NCBI GenBank assembly: GCA_947650285.1
Contig: CANTFL010001193.1
Span: forward strand, 62,001 to 126,000
DNA from: Hyaloperonospora brassicae
Lineage: Eukaryota > Oomycota > Peronosporomycetes > Peronosporales > Peronosporaceae
Direction: 5' to 3'
Length of the DNA: 64,000 bases
Translations under genes and position numbers: made by a program
In this document: in pieces, positions 45,701 through 54,676 of the stretch
How the letters are laid out: every line of letters begins with the position of its first letter
How positions within the stretch are numbered: the stretch's first letter is position 1
The notes under the pieces: model-generated
Database searches by the model: none
What the model was told of the DNA's origin: nothing
The model's input: only the letters and a program-made list of their open reading frames with translations

Positions 45701-47100
45701 TCATGACACAGTACTTCGATCCCGGTTGGAGCTCGCTCTCGTGTCGAGTGCCTTTTTCCTTAGGCAACTCGCAAGGCACGGATTCAGGGAATACATCCCT
45801 GAATTCGATCAAATCCTTATACAAAGGATTTGCTTGAAGTGACTCCCAGGATTGAGACGTGTATCGCTCAATCCGAGTCTTCTCATCGAGGACACTTTCG
45901 TCCATCGATGAGCTGCTGAGAACCCGTTCGTTCTCAGCAAATACTGTTGCCGACCGAATATCGGTCACATACTCATCCTCTGTGACGAGTACGCAGATCT
46001 GCTTGAATTTGCCACTACGCAGATCACGCAAGAACCGTTTCGGTTCTAGCGTTGGCAACTGAGTTATCTCCGAAGTTAACTTCGGAGGCACAATCAGATC
46101 AAGCGTGTAAGCGCCTACGCTTGATCCGTCATTAACCAAGACGTTCAACGTCTCGGGTTCTTCCTGGGAACTTGCTTCCACAGGTTGCTGAAGGCCTAAT
46201 CCTTCAGCAAGTGACTCTTGAGGAATTCCTTTCTCAAGTACGTGGGGACTTATTCCCTCGACGTCTTTTGACTGTGGCTGTGCATCCACTGTCAGGTACT
46301 GATCCTCTACGGTCGACCCTCCAGTCGACCTAGGATATCTGTTTTGCCGCTTGTGGGCAACCGGTTTCTTCTTGCTATGATGTCGCCCGCTAGGCATGCA
46401 TCCATGTATCGGTCCACTAGACTTATTCGAGTGGTGGACCTTCGGCGCAGCCTGTACTTCTGGCCAGCCGTCGGGAGCTTGCTCCACAGTGTAGTGATCA
46501 GCTACACTGAGGTCTTGTGCATTCGTGCGAACGACCGAACCGCAAGTGGGGCCATCGCACTCACTCGCAGTACATCCATACGCTTGTGGACGCTCCAAGA
46601 TGTTCATCAGATGGCCATCTGATGAACAAGTGGCAGGCATCTTCACGGATCAATGCTGCCAGCTCACCCTTGGCTCGTACTTTCTGAGCCAAGGTAATCC
46701 CAGGATGACATCAAATTTGTCATCCAGATCTAGCACGATGAATTCATCATCGTACTGTTCGCCCTTTAACGTGTAGTGGATTCCTACTACACGTTTCTCA
46801 ACGGTTATCGATGCGCCTGTTGCAAGGCGCACCGTCATCCTCGTTAGGGGAATGTCGCGCTCAACGAGCTTGAGCCTACGACCCTCTAGCGACTGGAGAC
46901 GAACAAAGTTGTTCGACGCCCCACAGTCTACTAGGGCACGAAGCGACAAATCATTTGTCGCTTCCAACTTCAAGGTGATGAGCGAAACGTCATCACCAGG
47001 TGCAGAGACACACAATGATTGTGTATCTGGAGCAACTTTCGTCAAGAGATTTGTAAATTCTCTTGAGGTTGCTGGATCAGTAGGGCGCTCCGCCCCTACT
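42719..47100 (-). pseudogene. pol of element B: protease, RT, RNase H, integrase (multiply broken)
   Basis: Protease 47045-46650 ends at a B-specific CGA to TGA change after RVSWQH. The next frame, 46646-45693, stops at the same TGA as in A. RT is 45635-44833 with the frameshift and TAG codons shared with A, and the YSDD box. RNase H is 44802-44326, ending in the shared TAA. Integrase 44307-43183 is open through HHCC, SMDFVFGF, SDRDPWF and TDGQTERAN, then a frameshift leads into 43435-42719 with the GPY/F motif KYIGPFRVL. Confidence 0.9.
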
Positions 47101-47117
47101 GACCCCGACCATTTTTT
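47078..47117 (-). promoter_or_regulatory. predicted -1 frameshift signal, gag/pol of element B
   Basis: The slippery heptamer AAAAAAT (47117-47111, minus) is followed by an 8 nt spacer and the same TCAGTAGGGGCG/CGCCCTACTGA hairpin as in A, with the gag TAG in its 5' arm. Confidence 0.75.
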
Positions 47118-48250
47118 GATGGTCCGTCTCGCTGTTGCGGCTTCGCAACAGCGCTGGACCCACGCCCATTGCCCTTCTTGGCGAATGGTCGTCCATTTCG
47201 CTCAGTACTGTTTGGTACTGGGCGTGGAGCACTACACTCATATGCGTAGTGCCCTAACTTCTGACAGCGATTGCACTTCTGCAATCGCTTGTTGTTTGAA
47301 GAGCGGGGTCTCTTGCTCTCAACATATCAGAGGTCCATTGGTTCTGGACCTCCGATCTCCTGTCGTCTCGGTGGACGATAAGAGTTTGAGCTAGCATGAG
47401 CCTGTCTCATGCTAAAGTCTTCCTGTTCCGCGGCTGATATCGCTTCTTCAAGCGTATTCAGCTCAAGGCGGAACAGATGGCTCCTGACGGGCCCTTCTCC
47501 GAGCCCTTGCATGAACACCGTAATCAACGTGTGTTCATGTACTGGGTTAGCAATTATACTACTCGCAAGGAGTCGTATATGTTGTGCGTAAGCGTGCACA
47601 TCACGCTTACCCTGCTTGAGTTTCAGGAGCTCTGAACGGGCCCTGAACTCAGCTCGTGGCGGCTCAAACGTTTGTCTGAGCCGGGACTTGAAGTCATCTA
47701 GCGACCTAAACACATGTGGGTCGCTACTCTCGAGTCCCAGGGACCAAGTTTTGGCACGCCCTGCCAAGTGGGTTTGAGCAAATGTTAGTTTCATTTGCTC
47801 ATCTTCGACGCGACGAGCCCTTAAGGCTCTGTCGAGTTCGACAAACCATAGTAACAGGGAGTCCTCCGGAACTTCTCTGTACTTGGAGATGTCAACTTTC
47901 ATGACCTCGGGACGACGTGCATGTGCCGTACCGCCAACAGCAGCATGGAATTGATGCTGTCTCAACAGCTCTGTCTGTTGAGCACCGAGTTCTCTCAACT
48001 GCTCGGTCTGTTGAGAGCCTTGCTGGTGAAGCAAGGCTACTTTCTACCTTTCGGCGACGTGTTCATTTTGGATGAACTTGGCAATAGCGGCATGTTGTTG
48101 GTCTCTGTCTAGAGACTCCAACATGGCGCTAATGGCGAACTCACCTACGGTAGAACTCATTCGTTCTACCGCACTCCATTCGATATCACTCAAACGGGTA
48201 AACCCTTCACGCGTGGCGTGAAAAGTCTCTTGATCATCCAACATGTTCAT
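47096..48250 (-). pseudogene. gag of element B (frameshift and internal TGA)
   Basis: It starts at ATG 48250 (MNMLDDQETFHATREG). The first frame ends at 48044 after a frameshift shared in position with A. The capsid-like part 48034-47327 ends at a TGA directly after GGPEPMDL. The zinc-knuckle part (CNRCQKLGHYAYEC) continues in the same frame to the TAG at 47096. The TGA is also present in C but not in A. Confidence 0.85.
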
Positions 48251-48300
48251 GATGGATATTGTGGTTGTGGTCGTTGGAAGGACCACAAATGGCTACCAGG

Positions 48301-48718
48301 TGTAACGGGGCACACCCTTGCGTGATCTTAACACAAGTATAACGTGCGCCTGACAAGCGTACACAGGGAAACCGAGGAAGCGGCAGGTAAGACAGACCCG
48401 AAAGCTTTGTCTTGAGGGAAAAATAGAACTGTTTTATTGACATAATTAAGTCTATAACTGATGTATCTCTTACTTGTTCTGACTTAATTATACAAATGTA
48501 ACTGAATGTATGATGACGTCTACTCACCACCCATTGCGCGCGTCTTGCAGCGATTGGTGGGTTGATAACATCACGATATCAACCAATGATATGACTCTTT
48601 GGCCGTCCCAACAATATCACCACAATTGATGATATTATTTAAAGAATTTTCAACATAATACTCTTTATTGTCATTATCTTCTTAATGACAATTCCATGTA
48701 ACGGGCTACCCTATAACA
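48301..48718 (-). repeat. 5' LTR of element B (type II)
   Basis: 418 bp. Its outer end, read on the minus strand, is TGTTATAGGGTAGCCC rather than TGTAACGGGG, so one arm of the terminal inverted repeat is mutated. The adjoining TATAC completes the target duplication. Confidence 0.92.
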
Positions 48719-48859
48719 TATACGCTATCATATTGTTCGTGATCAACAAGTAATGAGGCTAACCCGCTTTGCTATATTGAATCGATTCTACGGCTCATTA
48801 TTTTCCTGAACAAGGCAACTTCGAAAATAATATAATTGCTCGTGGCTGTGTCGAACACT

Positions 48860-49133
48860 AGATACTTTTTGTCGAGTGGGATATCGAAGATGAAAAAGGC
48901 GGACAACGAGGCGTCATGATGATGTGAGAATCACCCTTTCGAGTGAAAAATAGGCACGTAATACAAACAGCTGTCGTAGGACGCAGAAAGAAAGGGGTTA
49001 GCATGTGGACCTTCATGGTTGGTTTCTTCTCATAATAATATTAAAATCATATAAATTTTATGAGATTTATTAGATAAAAATGTCTTCTCGATCTACTTCT
49101 TAGTTCATTGTTCCCCTCCGCGGGTCATATAAT
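48860..49133 (+). repeat. 3' LTR of the copia element (approximate)
   Basis: Aligned by eye to 36500-36777, in the same orientation and similarly decayed. The short stretch 48724-48860 between element B and this LTR is taken as the end of the copia interior and holds no recognisable gene. Confidence 0.5.
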
Positions 49134-49870
49134 TCGCAAACTTCTCTCTGATATATTCATCCCTCGTAGCTGGGTGACTCCACACGATCGGTCGCAGCGG
49201 TTTCGCTTTTTCGATCCTTGCTGGCCGGTCGAAAGGACAGACGCACGCGAATCGCTGGATGCATACGGTATTGCTGGCCGGTCGGCAATCATGACTGATC
49301 GAGGAAAGTAGATATCCTTGTCATGGTCGACCATATCTCGGCAGAAGACCGTTGCAGAATCGGCGTCGATGTCAAGCAACACGTTGTCAGAGCGAGTGTC
49401 AGTTACGAGCTCGTGGCACAGGGTGCATCTCACGTGTTGATCTCGGGTTCATCGCACTTGTGCGAGCACATTTCGTTGGCTAAGTGCCCCAGCGGGCGAG
49501 TAGACACCCGTCCTAAGAACGCATCAGCATCTCAACGGAACAGGAGACAAGGGCGACCAAAGTGTCGAGAGATGTCTAAACGACTTCGTGGCACTTACTC
49601 ACTTGCTAATGAAGAAGATGATGCCAGCGTTGGTTCTTCTTACATCATGTTGGCTTTGGGATACGAAAGCTGAGACGTCGCAGCTGCAACAAAATCTCAG
49701 GTCCGCAACAGTCGCGTCGTTTCGCCTGTCTCGGCCGTATGCAACGAACCATTTTGTGTCGGTAGCATATGTTCATTCAGTACAGATCTCCATCTTTCCC
49801 GGACCACCAGATAGCAGCTTTGGTTCGATCCGTTCGACTCGAGGTCGGTTCGAATAGCGCATCGGTTTGC
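49134..49870. other. region with unrecognised open frames
   Basis: The plus frame 49323-49673 (116 codons) reads like protein in its second half (GRPKCREMSKRLRGTY, then an acidic EEDD patch) but has no recognised domain. Minus and overlapping plus frames are similar in length. The region is more GC-rich than the copia element on its left and could be part of a gene eroded by the insertions. No function is proposed. Confidence 0.3.
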
Positions 49871-49874
49871 TTTA

Positions 49875-49895
49875 CCATTTTCCATCTTCCAAATC
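49875..49895 (+). promoter_or_regulatory. possible initiator of the small secreted protein gene
   Basis: ACCATTTTCCATCTTCC, about 45 nt before the ATG at 49938, resembles the oomycete Inr plus flanking block (YCATTTT, then CATCTTCC). It is a weak match, used only as support. Confidence 0.4.
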
Positions 49896-49937
49896 CTACC
49901 CAGTCTCCTCACACTTCCACACAACCGTGCATCTACG

Positions 49938-50177
49938 ATGAAGCTTCTCATTTGCCTCGTGCTCGTTGCAGTCGCAGCTTCAACCACGCACGGAAGTGTT
50001 CATCATTATCGTAATGATCATCACAACGATGACAGCGCAGGTGGGGTTTTTCGTCATGTCAGAGATAATGTCGATAATTTCTTTGCAGGGGCTGGTGGTG
50101 GGCCTCCTGAAAGCCTCACCCATACCGAGAGCATTGAAGTCAATGATGCGCACAACCACGTAAACGGCCATTTCTAG
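49938..50177 (+). CDS. small secreted histidine-rich protein
   Basis: A 79-residue protein. Residues 1-19 (MKLLICLVLVAVAASTTHG) form a clear cleavable signal peptide. The mature part of about 60 residues is rich in His, Asn and Asp (HHYRNDHHNDD near its start, NDAHNHVNGHF at the end), with a Gly/Pro linker in the middle and no cysteine. It could bind divalent metal through the His clusters; that is inference. There is no RXLR motif after the signal peptide, although an RHVRD segment occurs. It is a stand-alone gene with a possible initiator 45 nt upstream, lying between the copia element and a TIR element. No family was recognised. Confidence 0.6.
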   Translation: MKLLICLVLVAVAASTTHGSVHHYRNDHHNDDSAGGVFRHVRDNVDNFFAGAGGGPPESLTHTESIEVNDAHNHVNGHF

Positions 50178-50474
50178 TTCGCCCACGATCGATGGGACCG
50201 AGTTCGATCACGTGAGCAAGTTCGGCGTGGGAGCTCGACTTGTTTCCATCCTGTTCCACGAAGCGACTCATTTGCTCCAAAAAGTCCAAGCTTTAGGCTT
50301 TTGTGGACGCGTAGACGAGAGAACGGACCAGGCGACACTAATGTAGCTCGCTGTAATGCAAGTGTCACTCATCCTCTCGTCTGGTCTCCGTACTCATCTG
50401 AATCATATGCTCCTATATGCCCGAAGTCCTACAGTCACCAATCGCAACGCTGAAGTTGGCCGCGTGCTGGACAA
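50178..50474. other. intergenic, nothing recognised
   Basis: Downstream of the small secreted protein gene. Only a short minus frame (50174-50368) is present, without features. Confidence 0.5.
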
Positions 50475-50574
50475 GGAATCGTAGAAAAACACCTGTATTC
50501 GCATAAAAAACACCGTTACCATGAGGCTATCCATTAACTTGTAGGCGAACACTGATGTTTTTTTACGATTCCCC
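50475..50574. mobile_element. 100 bp MITE-like terminal inverted repeat pair
   Basis: It starts GGAATCGTAGAAAAACACC and ends GTTTTTTTACGATTCCCC. The arms are imperfect inverted repeats of each other and match the outer ends of the TIR element at 51418-53739. It looks like a minimal internally deleted relative. The right edge abuts the carboxypeptidase-derived fragment starting at 50575. Confidence 0.65.
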
Positions 50575-50907
50575 TAGAAATAGTGGTCGGCCGCTCGACT
50601 CGGCAGTTTTATGTACCCCGTCTCGTGCGTCGGGAGGGGGTGGTGGTGTCAAGTACGTCCATTATTATGATAACTAACGACTGATAAGTGTGACAAGAAG
50701 TACGGCCCGGGTATCGGGTCGACAACTAAAGGGCTCCGTAGAGCCAGGGGCGACGGCAACGAGGTCAGAGACCCTCCTACCGAAGCCAACTACGAGTCAA
50801 TCATGACCGCTGGCGCGACCAAGTAGACTGGGGACATGCGTACCGCCGGAGCGGCAGCACGTACAACGCGGGTATGCTGCCATATAAGGCAACAAACCCC
50901 TTTAGGA

Positions 50908-51262
50908 CCGCTTGCGCGGCCCCGACGTGGAGTGCGAACACCGAAGTGACTGCGTGGCGTGGAGAACGCCAACCCGCCTATATCTCTCCGAGGAGCTCAA
51001 CCATCTGTGATATTGCCTTCAGCCGCTTGCGCGGCCCCCGACGTGGAGTGCGATCACCGAAGTGACTGCGTGGCGTGGAGAACGCCAACCCGCCGTATAT
51101 CTCTCCGAAGAGCTCAACCATCTGCGATGGTGGCCCCTTCAGCCGCTCGCGCGGCCCCTTGACGTGGAGTGTGCGCTCGCCGCAGCGGCGACACGTGGCG
51201 CGGGGTACGCCTCCAGTCCGTAAAACACCCCTGCTAGGGCCGCTTGCGCGACCCGTCGGTCT
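50908..51262. repeat. GC-rich tandem repeat, three units of about 118 bp
   Basis: Units start at about 50908, 51023 and 51143 with CCGCTTGCGCGGCCCC-like words, each followed by GACGTGGAGTG and, in the first two, GCGTGGCGTGGAGAACGCC. The third unit diverges in its second half. Open frames across it are by-products of the composition. Confidence 0.75.
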
Positions 51263-51417
51263 CCTACGCCCACTCCCGCGACTGCGAGTGCAGCGTGCCC
51301 GCGTCAGATCTTCGACCACGTCGGCTCCCCAAGGGGAGGATTCCCTCCGACTTGACTGCCCCGAAGGGAAAAAGACTGGCTTAAGCTGAACCGTGAAAAT
51401 TTGGGAATGGGTCAAGA

Positions 51418-51580
51418 GGGGGAATCGAAAAAAAACACCAGTGTTCGCCTAAAAAAACACCGTTACGATGAGACTATCCATTAACCTTATTTAATATATG
51501 CACGAAAGGGTAGAAAAAATACCACTTTTGATTGAACTTTGTTAGAAACGTTTCTAAGATAAGTCGGACACTCCACTTTA
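51418..51580 (+). repeat. left terminal inverted repeat of the TIR element
   Basis: It starts GGGGGAATCGAAAAAAAACA and continues through AACACCGTTACGATGAGACT to GTTAGAAACGTTTCTAAG. It is the inverted partner of 53585-53739. Confidence 0.85.
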
Positions 51581-53584
51581 TAAACGGTCTGCAGTCTTCA
51601 ATTTCGAGACGACGGCTCAGGGCTTGCCCTTGCACACGCTCAGCAATCGCCGCACGTGCATACCGTCACGTCGACTGTGTCACGGCGGATTCCTCGATAT
51701 TGCTCCTGTACTTCTCTTTCGCGGCCGTTTCTCCTGCCGTCTTTTAAGATCGCCGCCAATCGTCTGAGTAGACAATAATAGGATAAGAGGGACGGGCTGT
51801 TGCAGATTGTGGACTCATAGCCAAAGCAATGCAAGAAAGAGAGAGAAATTGTGCTTTTTCGACGTGGCTGATGACTGAGTGACTAACAAACTAAACCACA
51901 TTTTGTTGTGTATATTGCTTTTGCTGGTATTTTCTTATGTAGTGTTGTTATTGATGTTGAGCAGACCCACGCTGGTGTCGCGTTCTGGGAGTTTAACAAC
52001 TTTTCGGATGGTGCAAAGTTTTTACAAGTAGTAGAATCCAGGTACGTGGGTGTGAGTAAGAAATAATGAGGTTCGATCACTGACTGCTGGTTTGATACTG
52101 TTGTGTCGATGGCTGCAGGGGGCCTGGAGCGATCATGGTCTCATGTTCGACTTAATGCTAAGGTTTTTGAACGTGTCGATGTGACTTACGGTGTCCGCGA
52201 CCAACCTGGCGTTGCTTGGTTCGTAAATTGGCGCAACGCATCAGTTACTTGCGATGCCGTGTGAAATACTAACCATCGATAGTTAAGCTAAATGATCTGT
52301 GTTGTTAAGGAGACTGCAGTATATGGCACCGGTCTACTTGAATTCACGCTGGCACAAGCCGTCATATTTCTCATCGGCGTTTATTGCAGTATTATAACAT
52401 GGTTATACTTGTTCTCCTGTTGAGGAAGTGATAACAGGTTAATAATGCTGCTGCTGACAGGTATGTGCAACAGGGCTAACTAGCGTCGCGTGTGTATTTT
52501 TAGATTTGATATGGCATGACCGATGACACCATATAATAAAATGGCGTGGGTTGGTCTACTTATTGCTTGCAGGAGATATCTTTTGCGCAAAGCCATCGTT
52601 AAATTACTTTTTGCCGACTCCCATAGATGATGCCGAGGAGACATGTCCTTGCCGACGTAATGCTAAGGAAAGCGTCAATAGTCCTAATTACAAACTAATG
52701 GGTGTGTAAAAATGTAAATGCTGTTGGACATACCGCCACCATCATACCTTTCGCTCTCACAGCGACGACGCAGCCAATTTCGCCGCTGCAAAGACTGTCT
52801 CGTCCGAGGCCGCTTATATTCAACAGCAGCAAGCTCCACCGGTTCAGAAATCGTCGCCACAGATGTTGCCGTCACGCTCTTGGCTTGTACCTGCGCCGTT
52901 GCAGGAGCCGTCGTCTCGCAAGTGAAGACAGCAGTCCGTTGATTAGAGAGAGGGGAACAGACTGTCTATAATACGAAATTATGGTGTACAAGACGTCTAG
53001 AAAGACCTAAGCCAGGATAGCAACGCCAGTGTCGAATGATCCAATGGTTGGACGAGTCTCACCGCTGTGTGCGGTGCTCTAGATGGGGCCATGGTGAGCA
53101 GCCCAATGCATCGCATTAGACGAGTTCCGGCCACCTGGGTGTGTAGCTTTTTACACCCCCGCATCGCTAGTGCGTGTAATTGCCGAAAACTTTACACCAT
53201 GTATTCGTATATACCTTCCGCCAAAGTGACGGAAAGACCTTCGTGAGCGACCCGATCGCGCTGAACCCATATAATCGTGATACATATTAAGCATAATACC
53301 CACCACATCCGCTTCCATTGACACATACAAGCCTCCATTGAATGTCCAAACGCGCTCAGCAGCCGCCGTGAAATGATCGGATTCAACGGCGGAGACGTCC
53401 GTGACATGCAAAAACTCGCATGAAGCTGCATACTGGTCGGATTTCCCGTGCATCCGGTCCAGTAGGTTATGAGTGTAAGCCAGCAACCCTGGGCTGTTGG
53501 ACAACCCCCCAAAAATATGATCCAAAGTCTCTCTTTTGCCCGCGACAGACCGAAGGTGTTCGACCGCATTCCGGTCAAAAAGCG
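51581..53584. other. interior of the TIR element, no transposase recognised
   Basis: 52320-52945 is shared with 5591-6470. The minus frame 53525-53151 (124 codons, starting MDHIFGGLSNSPGLLAY) looks protein-like, with balanced composition, and overlaps another minus frame, 53626-53192. It lies in the 640 bp absent from the other copy, so it may be a captured host fragment. I do not recognise it. No D-D-E arrangement was seen. Confidence 0.4.
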
Positions 53585-53739
53585 GAGGGTCCGACTTTTC
53601 TTAGAAACGTTTCTAGCGAAGTTCAATCGAAAGTGGTATCTTCTCTACCCTTTTGTGTATATATTAAATAAGGCTAATGGATAGCCTCATCGTAACGGTG
53701 TTTTTTAGGCGAACACTGGTGTTTTTTTACGATTCCCCC
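53585..53739 (-). repeat. right terminal inverted repeat of the TIR element
   Basis: Ends TTTTTTTACGATTCCCCC. The inverted partner is at 51418-51580, and a same-orientation copy is at 6470-6630. Confidence 0.85.
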
Positions 53740-54214
53740 GTCGGGAGGCTGCAGAACGTCTCGTCAAACTTGATCGTGCCCTTGAGGCTCGTCACACTTG
53801 ATACCGGCCACGTCTCGTGCACGACCAGCGCGAACAAGAGCGTGAGGCCCACGACTGTAAATAGTAAGAATTGCGCGATGTTCGGCCGGAGAGCGAGCGA
53901 GCGACGGCGCAGGCGCGTGGCTCCCTCCAGCACCAGCGGCGTCATCTCGCACGTCTGTGGCATTCCGGTGATAAAATGAGAGAGGTCCGTCGGTTTGTAT
54001 CAGATTTTCAATGGGAGGCAATCTTTTTCGAGCCGGCTTGTTTGCGGCGGGCGAGGGGCTTTCTCTAAATTGATAGGGTACATCGTACCACGACAAAAAT
54101 AAACACGCCGACGCAACGAAACGGACGGACGGAAAAGATCGTTGCACGGTGATTGGTCGAAATAAATGCACGAGTTTAACTCCACGGTATTCACCAAAAG
54201 CGAAGTACGGAAGG

Positions 54215-54626
54215 TGTAACGGGGCAGCCCGTTACATGAAATTGTCACTTTAAGGAAAGTGACAATAAAGAATATAAAGATGGATATTCTTTAAACAATA
54301 TCACCAAAGTGGTGATATTGAAGGGTCGACCAAAGGGTCTGTATCATTGGTTGATATCGTGATGATATCAACCCACCAATCGCCGCAAGACGCGCGCAAT
54401 GAGTGGTGACGAGACGTCACCATACATTCAGTTATATTAGTATAATTAAATTAAGTCAAACGAAGAGACAGTCAGTTTAAAGACTTAATTATATTAATAT
54501 AACAGTTCTACTTTTCCCCAGACAAACCGGGTGTCTTACCTACCGCTTCCTCGGTTGCCACGTGTACGTCTGTCGGGGCACGCCATACCCTTGCGTTAAG
54601 ATCACGCAAGGGTGTGCCCCGTTACA
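54215..54626 (+). repeat. 5' LTR of element C (type I)
   Basis: 412 bp, TGTAACGGGGCAGCCCGTTACA to GTGTGCCCCGTTACA. Successive perfect inverted repeats include GTCACTTT/AAAGTGAC, AATATCACC/GGTGATATT and CCCTTGCGT/ACGCAAGGG. Confidence 0.93.
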
Positions 54627-54676
54627 CCTGGTAGCACTTTGTAGTCCTTCCAAGGACCACAACCACAATATCCAAC

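Larger units (their letters stand above)
40673..48718 (-). mobile_element. chromovirus (Ty3/gypsy) copy B, full length, inactive
   Basis: 8046 bp, LTRs at 48301-48718 (5') and 40673-41090 (3'), with a perfect duplication TATAC (40668-40672 and 48719-48723). It is inserted in the copia element. It has the same gene order as A and C. B shares with A the gag frameshift, the TGA at KQW, a 1-base RT deletion, the TAG codons after YANLK and MQSPR, the TAA after KAYA and the YSDD box, so A and B derive from one already defective lineage, yet their target duplications differ. Unlike A and C, its two LTRs belong to the same type (II). Confidence 0.95.
36500..49133 (+). mobile_element. decayed Ty1/copia element, split by insertion of element B
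   Basis: Similar flanking sequences at about 36500-36777 and 48860-49133 (shared words TCACCCTT, GGTTAGCATG, GGACCTT, CTTCTCGAT/CTTTTCGAT) are taken as its LTRs. Between them on the plus strand come gag-, protease- and reverse transcriptase-like remnants, then RNase H scraps up to 40672, where chromovirus B has inserted (40673-48718, target duplication TATAC). Without B the element is about 4.6 kb, a normal size for copia. A possible primer site (GGTTATGAGCACAAG, near 36778) follows the left LTR. The plus orientation follows from the coding remnants. Confidence 0.7.
50638..53739. mobile_element. 3.1 kb insertion with 9 bp target duplication, containing a TIR element
   Basis: Inserted in the carboxypeptidase fragment. 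The right end (53739) is the outer end of a roughly 155 bp terminal inverted repeat whose partner is at 51418-51580. The left end (50638, GGGTGGTGG) does not show that repeat, so 50638-51417 may be extra material between the insertion edge and the left TIR. A 9 bp duplication and long TIRs suit the Mutator-like class, but no transposase was recognised, so that assignment is inference. Its right-hand interior also occurs at 5591-6630. Confidence 0.65.
50575..54214 (-). pseudogene. duplicated 5' end of the carboxypeptidase gene, split by an insertion
   Basis: Two blocks, 54214-53740 and 50637-50575 on the minus strand, together reproduce about 14057-14583 of the carboxypeptidase locus nearly base for base: upstream DNA, initiator, ATG (53963) and the first ~90 codons including the membrane anchor. 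They are separated by 3.1 kb of foreign DNA flanked by the 9 bp duplication GTCGGGAGG (50629-50637 and 53740-53748). The catalytic residues are absent. The upstream end is cut by the 5' LTR of element C and the downstream end by the MITE-like repeat. A 78-codon frame (53963-53727) remains open into the insertion. The near-identity implies a recent copy. Confidence 0.88.
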
